From NCBI GenBank assembly GCA_947652735.1, contig CANTEG010000006.1:93904-157903 (forward strand): DNA of 64,000 nt, given 5' to 3'. A program made the position numbers and the translations under genes. The stretch comes from an uncultured Lachnospiraceae bacterium (GTDB lineage: Bacteria; Bacillota; Clostridia; Lachnospirales; Lachnospiraceae). Shown here one piece after another: positions 9,363 to 18,523 of the stretch. The notes under the pieces were generated by a model. It had not been told where the DNA came from and made no database searches. It saw only the letters and a list, made by a program, of their open reading frames with translations. Within the stretch, counting starts at the first letter, position 1. Every line of letters starts with the position of its first letter.

Positions 9363-10052
9363 ATGTTTAAGCTGGATAAAATAATAGGAGTTATATTTGA
9401 TTTTAACGGAACAATGCTTTTTGATGCAAAATACCACATTAAGGCATGGTCGCTTTATGTTGAGGAGATTACAGGAACATATCCTGATGAAAAAAGTCAG
9501 AGGGATTATATTATTAATAAATCTGCAAAGGATATTTTGGAGCATTTTCTCGGATATGAAATTTCAAAGGACACATTGGAGCAGTTGAGCGATGAAAAGG
9601 AACATATTTACAGAAAGCTCATTGCAAAGGATAAGCTTACGCTTGCTCCAGGGCTTGTTGAATTTCTTGACTATCTGGACAAGTATAACATTCCGAGAAC
9701 GATAGCAACAATGGCTAATTTGTCAAATGTGATGTACTACTTTGAAACTTTTGACCTGTACAGATGGTTTGACCCTGATAAAATCGTATACCATGACAAG
9801 CGGCTTAGGGATAAGCCATTTCCCGATTTATATCTTGTGGCGTGTAAAATGATTAACATTCCGCCAAAGTCCTGTATTATATTTGAAGATTCAGAAACGG
9901 GCATACTTGCCGCAATCAATGCAGGTGTGGAAAATATTGTTGCAATAACAGGAGACAATGACTGTAAGGGTCTGGATAACCTTAAGCAGATAAGGGCATG
10001 TATCAATGACTTTACCGAATTAAAAAAGGAACTTGAAATTAAAAATATGTAG
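9363..10052 (+). CDS. HAD-superfamily hydrolase (beta-phosphoglucomutase-like)
   Basis: A 229-residue HAD-type phosphatase or phosphomutase. Motif I is DFNGT (D13, N15), motif II the ATMAN region, and motif IV FEDSETG. The second motif-I acid, usually Asp, is Asn here; this N variant occurs in some HAD subgroups, so the protein need not be inactive. The cap inserted after motif I is helical (subclass I). AGGTAGGAG precedes the ATG. The gene is 19 bases upstream of the GTPase-nuclease fusion and is probably cotranscribed. Substrate unknown. Confidence 0.8.
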   Translation: MFKLDKIIGVIFDFNGTMLFDAKYHIKAWSLYVEEITGTYPDEKSQRDYIINKSAKDILEHFLGYEISKDTLEQLSDEKEHIYRKLIAKDKLTLAPGLVEFLDYLDKYNIPRTIATMANLSNVMYYFETFDLYRWFDPDKIVYHDKRLRDKPFPDLYLVACKMINIPPKSCIIFEDSETGILAAINAGVENIVAITGDNDCKGLDNLKQIRACINDFTELKKELEIKNM

Positions 10053-10071
10053 CTGCAAAAGGGAAATATGA

Positions 10072-12612
10072 ATGAAAAAAATATGTATAGGAATTTTGGC
10101 TCATGTTGATGCTGGAAAAACAACCCTGTCTGAGGCGATTCTCTACAGTGCAGGTGTTTTGAAAACATTTGGCAGAGTGGATAAAAGAAATACATTTTTA
10201 GATAACGAAGACATTGAGAGAAAAAGAGGGATAACCGTTTTCTCAAAACAGGCAAGGTTCACATATATGGATGTGGAATATGTTTTGCTGGATACACCGG
10301 GACATGTGGATTTTAGTGCAGAGATGGAGCGGACGCTTCAGGTCCTTGACTATGCAATTTTGGTTATAAGTGGGTCTGAGGGAATACAAAGTCACACAAG
10401 AACATTGTGGAAGCTTCTAAAGGCTTACAATATACCCATATTTATATATGTTAACAAAATGGACATGCCCGATGTGACAAAGGAACATGTCCTTGAAAAT
10501 ATAAAAGCATCCTTTGGCGATGAATGTATTGATTTTTCAAGTGGAGAATTTTCCACGGATGCTTATGAATGCATGGCAATGTCTGATGAACAGCTTCTTG
10601 AAAAATATTTAAACGGATATTCCGTATCAGATAAGGATATAAAGGCACTTATAAAGAATAGAAAAATTTTCCCCACATATTTTGGATCGGCACTTAAGCT
10701 TGTAAGTGTTGAGGAATTGCTTTTGGGTATCAGTAAATATTCGGAATTATCTCATTATGGAAGTGATTTTTCGGCAACCGTATTCAAGATATCAAGAGAT
10801 GAGAAAAACAACCGTCTGACCCATATGAAGATAACAGGCGGATGCTTAAATATACGTGATATCATAGGTGAAGATAAGGTATCCCAGATACGTCTTTATT
10901 CAGGAGAAAAATATGAGACGGTGACATGCGTTGATGCAGGAAATATATGCACTGTACTTGGATTAGAACATACGAAGGCAGGGGAACTGTTAGGTGATGA
11001 CAGTGGTACTTCAAGACTTCCGATTATAGAGCCTGTTCTTAAATATATCATGCTTGTCCCTGATGGAATTGATGCAGGAAAAATGTATCCTGATATCGTC
11101 CGTCTTGGAGAGGAAATTCCTGAACTTGACGTTTCATGGGATGAGAAAAATAAACAGATTATTGTAAAAATAATGGGGCTTGTCCAGCTTGAGATTATAA
11201 CTTCCCTTGTTGAAAAAAGATATGGCTTTTGTCCTGGCTTTGATATGGGGCAAATCGAGTACAAGGAGACAATAGCCGAAAAGGTAGTGGGGGTTGGACA
11301 TTTTGAACCGTTAAGGCATTATGCAGAGGTTCATGTTATGCTGGAACCGGGAGAGCAGGGGAGCGGTGTGTCGTTTGACGTAAGCTGTAGCACTGATGTT
11401 TTGTCCTCAAATTGGCAGAGACACATTATTTCCTGTCTGAGGAGAAAACTCCACAGGGGTGTACTGACAGGTTCACCACTCACGGATGTTAAAATAACCC
11501 TTATCAACGGAAAGGCTCACGATAAACATACGGTAGGAGGTGACTTCCGTCAGGCTGCATACAGAGCAGTGAGACAGGGATTAATGAAAACAAAGTCTGT
11601 ACTTTTGGAGCCGTATTACGATTTTGAACTGGTGCTTCCTGCCGATTTACTTGGGCGTGCAATGACGGATCTTGATATGCTCGGATGCTCAATGAAAGAC
11701 CCTGTCATAGATGGTGATACGGCATTGATTAAAGGAAGCGGACCAGTTGTTACACTCAGGGAATATCAGGAAAATATAAACGAATATACAAGAGGACTTG
11801 GAAGCATTTCCTGTTTGCCTGGTGGCTATTTTGAGTGTCATAATCAAAATGAAATAATAGATACATGTGGGTATGACCCTGAGGCCGATTTGCATAATCT
11901 GTCTTCCTCCGTTTTTTGTGCACACGGAGCAGGATTTATTGTGCCGTGGTATGAGGTAGAACAATATATGCATGTGTCTGATGATATTCCTGATTCTGAA
12001 ATAAAGGACTACAGTGATGTATATAAGAGCAGAAGTGAATTTGATTATTCCATAGGAACTGATGAAATTGACGAGATAATCAATAAAACGGCATATGCCA
12101 ACCAGAGTGTAAAAAGAAGTTACCAAAAGAAAAAGGTTCATGCACCTGAGTATAAAACCCATTTTGGCAAGCCGCTGCCAAAGCTCCCGAAGCTTCTTAT
12201 GGTGGATGGATACAATGTTATTTTTGCATGGGAGGATTTAAAGGAGCTGGCAGGTCTTAATATGGATTCGGCAAAGGACAAGCTTATTTCAGTATTGGCA
12301 AATTACAGGGGAATGACTGACTACAGTATAATTGTGGTATTTGATGGGTATAAATTAAAAAATAACCCCGGCTCCGAAAAAACAACAGATGAAATAACGG
12401 TTGTATATACAAAAGAGGGGGAAACGGCAGACCAATATATAGAAAAGTTTACTAATTCCAACCAAACGTGTTATAATATAACAGTTGTAAGCTCTGACGG
12501 ACTGATACAACAAATAACAAGAGGACAAAACTGTATGGTGTTATCCTCAAGAGAGCTTAAGAAGATTATCGATGATGAACAGAGTCGTCTTCGTGACCAG
12601 TATAATTTATAA
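10072..12612 (+). CDS. TetM/EF-G-like ribosomal GTPase fused to a Rae1/YacP-type NYN nuclease domain
   Basis: An 846-residue protein. Residues 1 to about 640 follow the plan of ribosomal protection proteins (TetM/TetO) and EF-G: P-loop AHVDAGKT (10-17), RGITV (52-56), DTPGHVD (74-80), NKMD (128-131), then domains II-V. Residues 708-846 form an NYN/PIN-like domain as in Rae1 (YacP), the B. subtilis endonuclease that cuts mRNA in the ribosomal A site; acidic residues D711, D758, D787 and D809 are candidates for metal binding. TetM alone is about 640 residues, so the nuclease is a true addition. A spacer of about 60 charged residues links the parts. A role in ribosome rescue or A-site mRNA cleavage is inference; drug resistance is not shown. 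Thioredoxin follows after 12 bases. Confidence 0.85.
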   Translation: MKKICIGILAHVDAGKTTLSEAILYSAGVLKTFGRVDKRNTFLDNEDIERKRGITVFSKQARFTYMDVEYVLLDTPGHVDFSAEMERTLQVLDYAILVISGSEGIQSHTRTLWKLLKAYNIPIFIYVNKMDMPDVTKEHVLENIKASFGDECIDFSSGEFSTDAYECMAMSDEQLLEKYLNGYSVSDKDIKALIKNRKIFPTYFGSALKLVSVEELLLGISKYSELSHYGSDFSATVFKISRDEKNNRLTHMKITGGCLNIRDIIGEDKVSQIRLYSGEKYETVTCVDAGNICTVLGLEHTKAGELLGDDSGTSRLPIIEPVLKYIMLVPDGIDAGKMYPDIVRLGEEIPELDVSWDEKNKQIIVKIMGLVQLEIITSLVEKRYGFCPGFDMGQIEYKETIAEKVVGVGHFEPLRHYAEVHVMLEPGEQGSGVSFDVSCSTDVLSSNWQRHIISCLRRKLHRGVLTGSPLTDVKITLINGKAHDKHTVGGDFRQAAYRAVRQGLMKTKSVLLEPYYDFELVLPADLLGRAMTDLDMLGCSMKDPVIDGDTALIKGSGPVVTLREYQENINEYTRGLGSISCLPGGYFECHNQNEIIDTCGYDPEADLHNLSSSVFCAHGAGFIVPWYEVEQYMHVSDDIPDSEIKDYSDVYKSRSEFDYSIGTDEIDEIINKTAYANQSVKRSYQKKKVHAPEYKTHFGKPLPKLPKLLMVDGYNVIFAWEDLKELAGLNMDSAKDKLISVLANYRGMTDYSIIVVFDGYKLKNNPGSEKTTDEITVVYTKEGETADQYIEKFTNSNQTCYNITVVSSDGLIQQITRGQNCMVLSSRELKKIIDDEQSRLRDQYNL

Positions 12613-12624
12613 AGGAGAAAAACA

Positions 12625-12927
12625 ATGACATATTTAAATGATGATAATTTTGAAGAAGAAGTGATAAAAAGTGATAAGCCGGTGCTTGTAGATTTTTATG
12701 CAGACTGGTGTGGACCATGTAAAATGATGGGACCCATTATTGAGCAGATTGCATCGGAAACAGACGATGTAAAGGTATGCAAATGTAACGTTGATAATGC
12801 ACAGGAGCTTGCAGTGACATATAATGTTATGTCCATACCGACACTTATTTTATTCAAGGACGGTGAAGTATCGAAACGTTCCGTGGGTGCAATTCCGAAA
12901 CAGTCTATTCTTGATATGATGCAGTAA
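12625..12927 (+). CDS. trxA: Thioredoxin
   Basis: A 100-residue cytoplasmic thiol-disulfide reductant with the classical WCGPC active site (C29, C32) and the cis-proline SIPT motif. AAAGGAG lies 7 bases before the ATG. It follows the fusion GTPase gene by 12 bases, so the two are probably on one transcript. No thioredoxin reductase is nearby. Confidence 0.95.
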   Translation: MTYLNDDNFEEEVIKSDKPVLVDFYADWCGPCKMMGPIIEQIASETDDVKVCKCNVDNAQELAVTYNVMSIPTLILFKDGEVSKRSVGAIPKQSILDMMQ

Positions 12928-12956
12928 TTAACAAAGGACTTAGTATTGGGAATGTG

Positions 12957-12979
12957 TCAAGTTTTCATAGAAAACTTGA
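12957..12979 (+). other. Intergenic hairpin after trxA
   Basis: A short perfect stem-loop (TCAAGTTTTC paired with AAAACTTGA) without a T tract. It may be an RNA 3'-end stabiliser or processing site. Confidence 0.35.
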
Positions 12980-13049
12980 TATGTGGCGTCAGCCCATTTG
13001 CCAAAGGAAAATAAGGAATGGATGATGTTTGGGTCAAAGGAGGAGTTAT

Positions 13050-13931
13050 ATGGATATACAGGGTTTTTTTGCCCGCTTGTTAAAATCACTTAAGAGAACA
13101 GGAAAAAAGATAAGAAGATTTTTTAAGAGATATACAAGGCTGCTTGTCAGGCACACAAAGGCCGGGGATTACAGTGTGCTTATTTATACAATTACAGTGC
13201 TTGTTGTTTTTGCGTTGATTATAGTCCTTCTTGTAAATATAATTAAGCCTGATAAAAAGGAAAAAAAGAAAGAGCCGGTGATAGCGACAAAGTCAGATGC
13301 AGTCACTGAGCTAAAGGATCCAAATACAGAGCTTCGTGCGGAGTGTCAGGCGATATATGATAAAAATAAGGAACTGCTTTTACTTGTGAATACAAAGACT
13401 GCAATTCCTGAAAATTATGAATTTGAGCAGCATACGTTAAATAGTGGAGCGATTATTGACGAGCGTGCTTATATTGATTTGTACAGAATGCTTAAGGCGT
13501 GCAATGATGCAGGATACCATTACAATATCATTTCTGCATACAGGGATCAGGAAACCCAGCAGGGAGTCATTGACAGAAATGTTCAGGAGCTTATGGACAA
13601 GGGCTTAAGTCAGGAAGAAGCATTTGAAAAGACAATGGAAACCGTGCAGGCAGTGGGACATAGTGAGCATGAGACTGGGCTTGCCCTTGATATAACAGAG
13701 GAAGGCATTTATAGTTTAACTGAGGATTTGGAGTCAAATAAAACTATAAAATGGTTTACTGATAACTGTACACAATATGGTTTCGTAGTTCGTTATCCTA
13801 AGGATAAGGCTGACATAACAGGGATAAGCTATGAGCCGTGGCATTTCAGATATGTAGGCGAGGAAGCTGCCCAATTTATGACTGAACATAATTTGACACT
13901 GGAGGAATTCCACAGCCTTTTAATTAATTGA
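13050..13931 (+). CDS. VanY-family D-alanyl-D-alanine carboxypeptidase (M15B)
   Basis: A 293-residue protein. The start at 13050 is chosen because AAAGGAGG is 6 bases upstream; a TTG at 13029 is an alternative. The N-terminal 40 residues are very basic, then one membrane segment (about 43-65) anchors the enzyme, and the catalytic domain lies outside. Zinc-site residues match M15B peptidases: S205-x-H207...D214 (SEHETGLALD) and the EPWHF motif with E262 and H265. It trims the terminal D-Ala from peptidoglycan stem peptides. No van resistance genes are near, so a housekeeping wall role is likely. Confidence 0.88.
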   Translation: MDIQGFFARLLKSLKRTGKKIRRFFKRYTRLLVRHTKAGDYSVLIYTITVLVVFALIIVLLVNIIKPDKKEKKKEPVIATKSDAVTELKDPNTELRAECQAIYDKNKELLLLVNTKTAIPENYEFEQHTLNSGAIIDERAYIDLYRMLKACNDAGYHYNIISAYRDQETQQGVIDRNVQELMDKGLSQEEAFEKTMETVQAVGHSEHETGLALDITEEGIYSLTEDLESNKTIKWFTDNCTQYGFVVRYPKDKADITGISYEPWHFRYVGEEAAQFMTEHNLTLEEFHSLLIN

Positions 13932-13960
13932 TATGAGTTCAAATTAACCGGGAGAGAGAT

Positions 13961-14947
13961 ATGAGTACAAGCAGTAGCAGAAGAAGAAGAAAGAGAATTA
14001 ACAGGCAGATACAGATTATTTGCAGATTATTATTTGTTATAATTTTAGTGCCGACTGTCATAATCAGTGCCCTGAATTTATTTTCAAAGAAAAATAAGTA
14101 TCGTGATACGGCGTTAAAGTATTATAACGAGGGAAACTACGAGGAAGCCATAACATATTTTGATAAATCACTGGATGCCAAACAATGGTTTTCCAAGAAG
14201 AAGGATGTGGATACGCTTCTGTATAAGGCAGATGCACACATACATTTGTCAGAGTATTACAAGGCATATGAGGCATACGACACAATACTTACAAAATATA
14301 AAAAGAGATATTATGATGAAGATAAGGTGAATGAGCGTAGTGTGATTGCCATAACCCTTGACAGTTATTCAAACGGAAATTATAAGGATGAGGCTTTGGT
14401 GTTTGCCAAGCTGGTGGACTATGGCTATGAAGAACTTAGTCTATATGCAGGACACTGTTATGAAATGCAGGGCGATTATGATAACATGGTGAAGTACTAT
14501 GACATTTACACAGGAAAATTTGGATTCAGCCAGAACCTTGCAAACCGATATGCACTATTGTATATGCAAAGGAAAGATTATAACAAGGCACTGTCATACA
14601 TAGAGTCGAATCTCGACAAGGATAGTGAAGACAAAAAAGATTTGCTTTATAATCAGATTTTGTGTTACATAGAGCTTAGCGAGTATGATAAAGCTTATAG
14701 TCTGGCGGAAAATTTTAAAAATCTGTACGGGGATGACAGCAGAAGTGAGGAAATTTATGAGTTCGTCTATACGAGAGTCAATCCGAATCCTTATGTTGTG
14801 CATGATATATATGATTTAAATGATTCTATCGAGGAACCGACAGACGTTTCGCCATCCGATGATGGAGAAATATATGATGCAGATTCACCAACGGATTCGA
14901 CAATTACAGATGATGATGTTATATATGATGCAGACGAAACAAACTGA
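13961..14947 (+). CDS. Membrane-anchored TPR protein
   Basis: A 328-residue protein with an Arg/Lys-rich start, one membrane segment (about 20-42) and several tetratricopeptide repeats (for example YYNEGNYEEAITYFDKSL and MQRKDYNKALSYIE), probably outside the cell. The C-terminal 50 residues are acidic and low in complexity. A TPR domain suggests a scaffold in wall or secretion work; the neighbour is a D,D-carboxypeptidase. GGGAGAG precedes the ATG. After the stop codon, the +1 frame continues with an acidic sequence of the same style, see the separate entry. Confidence 0.75.
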   Translation: MSTSSSRRRRKRINRQIQIICRLLFVIILVPTVIISALNLFSKKNKYRDTALKYYNEGNYEEAITYFDKSLDAKQWFSKKKDVDTLLYKADAHIHLSEYYKAYEAYDTILTKYKKRYYDEDKVNERSVIAITLDSYSNGNYKDEALVFAKLVDYGYEELSLYAGHCYEMQGDYDNMVKYYDIYTGKFGFSQNLANRYALLYMQRKDYNKALSYIESNLDKDSEDKKDLLYNQILCYIELSEYDKAYSLAENFKNLYGDDSRSEEIYEFVYTRVNPNPYVVHDIYDLNDSIEEPTDVSPSDDGEIYDADSPTDSTITDDDVIYDADETN

Positions 14948-15002
14948 TGATGTGCTGGTCAACTCGGATGAGGCAGAGCTTGCAAATAAGATGTTTAAAT
15001 AA
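14946..15002 (+). other. Possible out-of-frame C-terminal extension of the TPR gene
   Basis: If the frame is moved by +1 at the stop codon (AAC TGA T), 18 further codons (DDVLVNSDEAELANKMFK) follow before a TAA at 15000-15002. They fit the acidic tail before them. This may be a small indel, a sequencing error or, less likely, +1 frameshifting at TGA as in prfB. Confidence 0.35.
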
Positions 15003-15043
15003 TTAGTTACAATAATAATGTTATGTAAAGTAGATGGTGACAT

Positions 15044-16273
15044 ATGTATAATACAGACAAGGAAATTGAAAAGGTAATACTGATTGCCGTTGATTTGGAC
15101 AAGGGCGAGGATATAGATGCCAACTTAGACGAGCTGGAGGAGCTTGTAAAAACTGCGGGTGCTGTTGTCGCAGGAAGACTCATTCAAAAAAAGGAAGCCG
15201 TTGACAAAGCAACCTACATAGGTTCGGGAAAAACGGAAGAGCTTAAGGAGCTGGTTTCCGAGCTTGGTGCGTCAGGCATTGTTTCCGATGATGAGCTAAG
15301 TCCTATGCAAATGAAAAATCTGGAAGAAATTTTAGACACAAAAATAATGGACAGAACGATGATTATTCTTGATATATTTGCCAAGAGAGCTACGACCCGT
15401 GAAGGTATTATTCAGGTGGAGCTTGCACAGCTTAAGTATCGTTCCTCAAGGCTTATCGGTATGGGAAATGCACTTTCACGTCTTGGCGGCGGTATCGGAA
15501 CAAGGGGACCTGGAGAAAAAAAGCTTGAGATTGATAGAAGAATTATCCGTGACAGAATCGGGCAGCTTCAAAAGGAGCTTGAGGATGTCAAGCAGCACAG
15601 AGAGGTTATGAGAAAACAGCGCATGTCGGGCAATCTTCCAATTGTATCGATTGTAGGCTACACGAATGCTGGCAAATCTACACTCTTAAACAAGCTTACC
15701 CTTGCAGGTGTCCTCGAGGAGGATATGCTGTTTGCAACCCTTGACCCTACGTCAAGAGGCTATAAGCTTACAAATGGGCAGGAAATCATTATCACGGATA
15801 CAGTTGGATTTATTAAAAAGCTGCCTCATCATCTGATTAATGCGTTCCGTTCTACATTGGAGGAGGCAAAATATTCAGACATTATTTTGCATGTGGTTGA
15901 TATATCAAATCCGTGTGCAGATAATCACATTACTACGGTATATGAGACACTCAGCGGTCTTGGTGTTGAAAATAAGCCGGTTATTACGGCATTTAATAAA
16001 ATTGATAAGGTTGAAACAATTCCTGTGATAAAGGATTTCAAGGCAGATCATGTCGTATATATTGCTGCTAAACAACAGATTGGCTTTGAAGAACTGATTG
16101 ATGCCATAACGGACGAGGTAAATAAGAGCAGGAATTATATTGAAACACTTGTACCATATACCGAGGCGGGTATCATAAACAAAATCCGCAAAACGGGAAG
16201 CATACTTGAGGAAGATTACAGAGAGGATGGAATATATATTCGGGCATATGCAGACAAAAGCCTTGATATATAA
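15044..16273 (+). CDS. hflX: GTPase HflX
   Basis: A 409-residue ribosome-associated GTPase that splits stalled or hibernating 70S ribosomes. The N-terminal HflX domain includes the glycine-rich GGGIGTRGPGE loop (148-158). The G domain has GYTNAGKST (205-213), DTVGF and NKID. It heads a close-packed run: hflX, then the rRNA methyltransferase 8 bases later, then the SDR gene overlapping. With the ribosome-linked GTPase-nuclease fusion upstream, this part of the window is rich in translation functions. Confidence 0.95.
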   Translation: MYNTDKEIEKVILIAVDLDKGEDIDANLDELEELVKTAGAVVAGRLIQKKEAVDKATYIGSGKTEELKELVSELGASGIVSDDELSPMQMKNLEEILDTKIMDRTMIILDIFAKRATTREGIIQVELAQLKYRSSRLIGMGNALSRLGGGIGTRGPGEKKLEIDRRIIRDRIGQLQKELEDVKQHREVMRKQRMSGNLPIVSIVGYTNAGKSTLLNKLTLAGVLEEDMLFATLDPTSRGYKLTNGQEIIITDTVGFIKKLPHHLINAFRSTLEEAKYSDIILHVVDISNPCADNHITTVYETLSGLGVENKPVITAFNKIDKVETIPVIKDFKADHVVYIAAKQQIGFEELIDAITDEVNKSRNYIETLVPYTEAGIINKIRKTGSILEEDYREDGIYIRAYADKSLDI

Positions 16274-16281
16274 ATATATAC

Positions 16282-17649
16282 ATGGATTTACCGAAAAGCT
16301 ATGAGGAAAATATGAGAACGCTCCTGAAAGAGGAGTTTGACGAATATAAAAAATGTCTGGATGAACCAATGCATCACGGTATTCGGATTAACACGCTCAA
16401 AATATCAGTTGAGGATTTTATGAAATTAAGTCCGTTTCACTTAAAAAAGATTCCGTGGTGTGAAAACGGATTTTATTATGATGATAAGACGGACAAGCCA
16501 TCTAAGCATCCGTATTATTATGCAGGACTTTATTATATTCAGGAGCCGAGCGCAATGACTCCTGCTTCTGTTTTACCTGTAAGCAAAGGAGACAGGGTGC
16601 TTGATTTATGTGCGGCACCGGGAGGAAAGTCGACAGAGCTTGCTGCAAAGCTGGGCAGGACAGGTATACTTGTCTCAAATGATATCAGCGCATCAAGGGC
16701 AAAGGCACTTCTTAAAAATCTTGAAGTGTTCGGTGTTCCCAATTCACTGATTATCAGTGAGGCACCATACAAGCTGGCAGACAGGTTTCATGAATATTTT
16801 GACAAAATATTGATAGATGCGCCATGTTCCGGGGAAGGTATGTTCCGAAAGTCCCAGTCAATGATAACGGCTTGGGAAAACAATAAAAATCAGTTATTCG
16901 TTGATATACAAAGAGATATTTTAAAGTACATCGTTGACATGCTAAAGCCGGGGGGAAAAATCGTATATTCCACTTGTACATTTTCACCGCTTGAAAATGA
17001 ACAGTCAGTGGAATACATGCTTTCCCTTGACGCAAGGCTTAGCCTATGTGAATTTGAAAAATATGCATTGTTTGATGACGGGCATCCGGAGTGGTCGCTG
17101 TCAGGAAATGAGGAACTTAAAAAATGTGCAAGAATATGGCCTCACAAGGTAGACGGAGAGGGTCATTTCGTGTGCCTTGTAAAAAAGGACGGTATATGTG
17201 ACAACAGCGGGAACTTCGGAAACTACAGGATGAAAAAGGTTAAATTAAGTGTTGAAGCTTTAGAATTTTTGAAACGGTTGGGGAATAAATTTGATACTTC
17301 GAGAATAGAAATGTCAGATGATAAGCTTTATTACATTCCTGAGAGCTTTCCAGATGTCAAGGGAATGAGAATATTAAGGTGCGGGCTGTTCTTAGGAGAA
17401 AATAAGAAAAACAGGTTTGAGCCGAGCCAGTCCCTTGCCATGACGCTGACGAAGGATGATTTTGATAATGTGATAGACATAGCATGTGATGATATAAGGG
17501 TAATGAAATACCTTAAGGGTGAGACAATAGAAGCCACGGGAAAAGACGGATGGGCACTTGTTCTTGTTGACGGATATCCCTTGGGTTGGGGAAAGCTCAA
17601 TCAGGGTATACTGAAAAATAAATATTTACCAGGATGGAGGTTAATGTAA
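16282..17649 (+). CDS. RsmF-like 16S rRNA cytosine-C5 methyltransferase
   Basis: A 455-residue SAM-dependent methyltransferase of the NOL1/NOP2/Sun family. The SAM loop is DLCAAPGGKS (108-117). The two cysteines typical of m5C enzymes are present: C182 in DAPCSGEGM and C232 in STCTFSP; one attacks the base, the other helps release. The C-terminal 170 residues fit the RsmF/PUA-like RNA-binding extension. The target base cannot be fixed from sequence. No clear ribosome site lies before the ATG, 8 bases after hflX, so it may be translationally coupled. Confidence 0.88.
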   Translation: MDLPKSYEENMRTLLKEEFDEYKKCLDEPMHHGIRINTLKISVEDFMKLSPFHLKKIPWCENGFYYDDKTDKPSKHPYYYAGLYYIQEPSAMTPASVLPVSKGDRVLDLCAAPGGKSTELAAKLGRTGILVSNDISASRAKALLKNLEVFGVPNSLIISEAPYKLADRFHEYFDKILIDAPCSGEGMFRKSQSMITAWENNKNQLFVDIQRDILKYIVDMLKPGGKIVYSTCTFSPLENEQSVEYMLSLDARLSLCEFEKYALFDDGHPEWSLSGNEELKKCARIWPHKVDGEGHFVCLVKKDGICDNSGNFGNYRMKKVKLSVEALEFLKRLGNKFDTSRIEMSDDKLYYIPESFPDVKGMRILRCGLFLGENKKNRFEPSQSLAMTLTKDDFDNVIDIACDDIRVMKYLKGETIEATGKDGWALVLVDGYPLGWGKLNQGILKNKYLPGWRLM

Positions 17650-18407
17650 TGAATATAGCTGTTGTAACAGGGGCGTCTTCAGGACTTGGCAGGGAATTTG
17701 TAAAGCAGATTGCCGAAAAATATAAAACGATTGATGAAATATGGGTGCTGGCAAGAAGAACGGACAGACTTACCGCATTAAAGAACAATATAAAAAATGT
17801 TACCATACTGCCCATAACATGTGACGTGACGGATAAGGAGCAGCTTGGGGAATACAAGCAGCTTTTGGAGCAGAAAAAGCCGTCCATAAGAGTGCTTGTA
17901 AATGCCGCAGGCTATGGGATGATAGGACATTTTGAGGATATTAGTGAGAAAGACAACTGTGGCATGTGTGATGTTAATGTAACAGGACTTACGGAAATCA
18001 CACATATTTCTCTGCCATACATGAGTGAGGGCAGGTCAAATATTATAAATCTTGCGTCCTCGGCAGCGTTTGCACCACAGCCGTCCTTTGCGGTTTATGC
18101 TGCCACAAAAGCATATGTGAAAAGCTTTTCCACAGCACTTGGCAGGGAGCTTGCCTACAGGGGAATTTCCGTTACTGCTGTATGCCCGGGACCTGTTAAA
18201 ACAGAATTTTTTGAGATTGCGGAAAAATATACACAGACAAAGCTGTTTAAGAAACTGTTTAAGGCTGACCCGAAACGGGTGGTTGCCAAGGCATTACGGG
18301 ATGCTTACCATGACTCCCATTTTTCAGTATACGGTATCACGATGAAACTGTATATGGTTGCAGCAAAAGTATTTCCGTCCACATTTATTGTAAAATTTTT
18401 GTCCTGA
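17649..18407 (+). CDS. Short-chain dehydrogenase/reductase
   Basis: A 252-residue classical SDR. The NAD(P) loop is TGASSGLG (7-14), NAAG is at 85-88 and the catalytic YxxxK is Y150/K154. The residue pattern RR after the second strand (LARRTDR) suggests NADP preference. The ATG at 17649 overlaps the stop of the methyltransferase gene (TAATG), with GGAGG 8 bases upstream, so the two are coupled. The substrate is unknown; such proteins are often annotated as DltE-like oxidoreductases. Confidence 0.85.
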   Translation: MNIAVVTGASSGLGREFVKQIAEKYKTIDEIWVLARRTDRLTALKNNIKNVTILPITCDVTDKEQLGEYKQLLEQKKPSIRVLVNAAGYGMIGHFEDISEKDNCGMCDVNVTGLTEITHISLPYMSEGRSNIINLASSAAFAPQPSFAVYAATKAYVKSFSTALGRELAYRGISVTAVCPGPVKTEFFEIAEKYTQTKLFKKLFKADPKRVVAKALRDAYHDSHFSVYGITMKLYMVAAKVFPSTFIVKFLS

Positions 18408-18523
18408 CAGATTATGCAGGCACATTTATAAAATAAATTTTAGATGAAATTACGTTTTGTATAGGCATATTTTGAACGGAATTTGCGAAAGAATGGGAAG
18501 CTATTTAATGAAGTGGAGATTAT

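Noticed and set aside
10072-12612. Calling this a tetracycline-resistance gene
   Set aside because: The TetM likeness is clear, but the fused nuclease, housekeeping setting and lack of mobile-element signs do not support acquired resistance.
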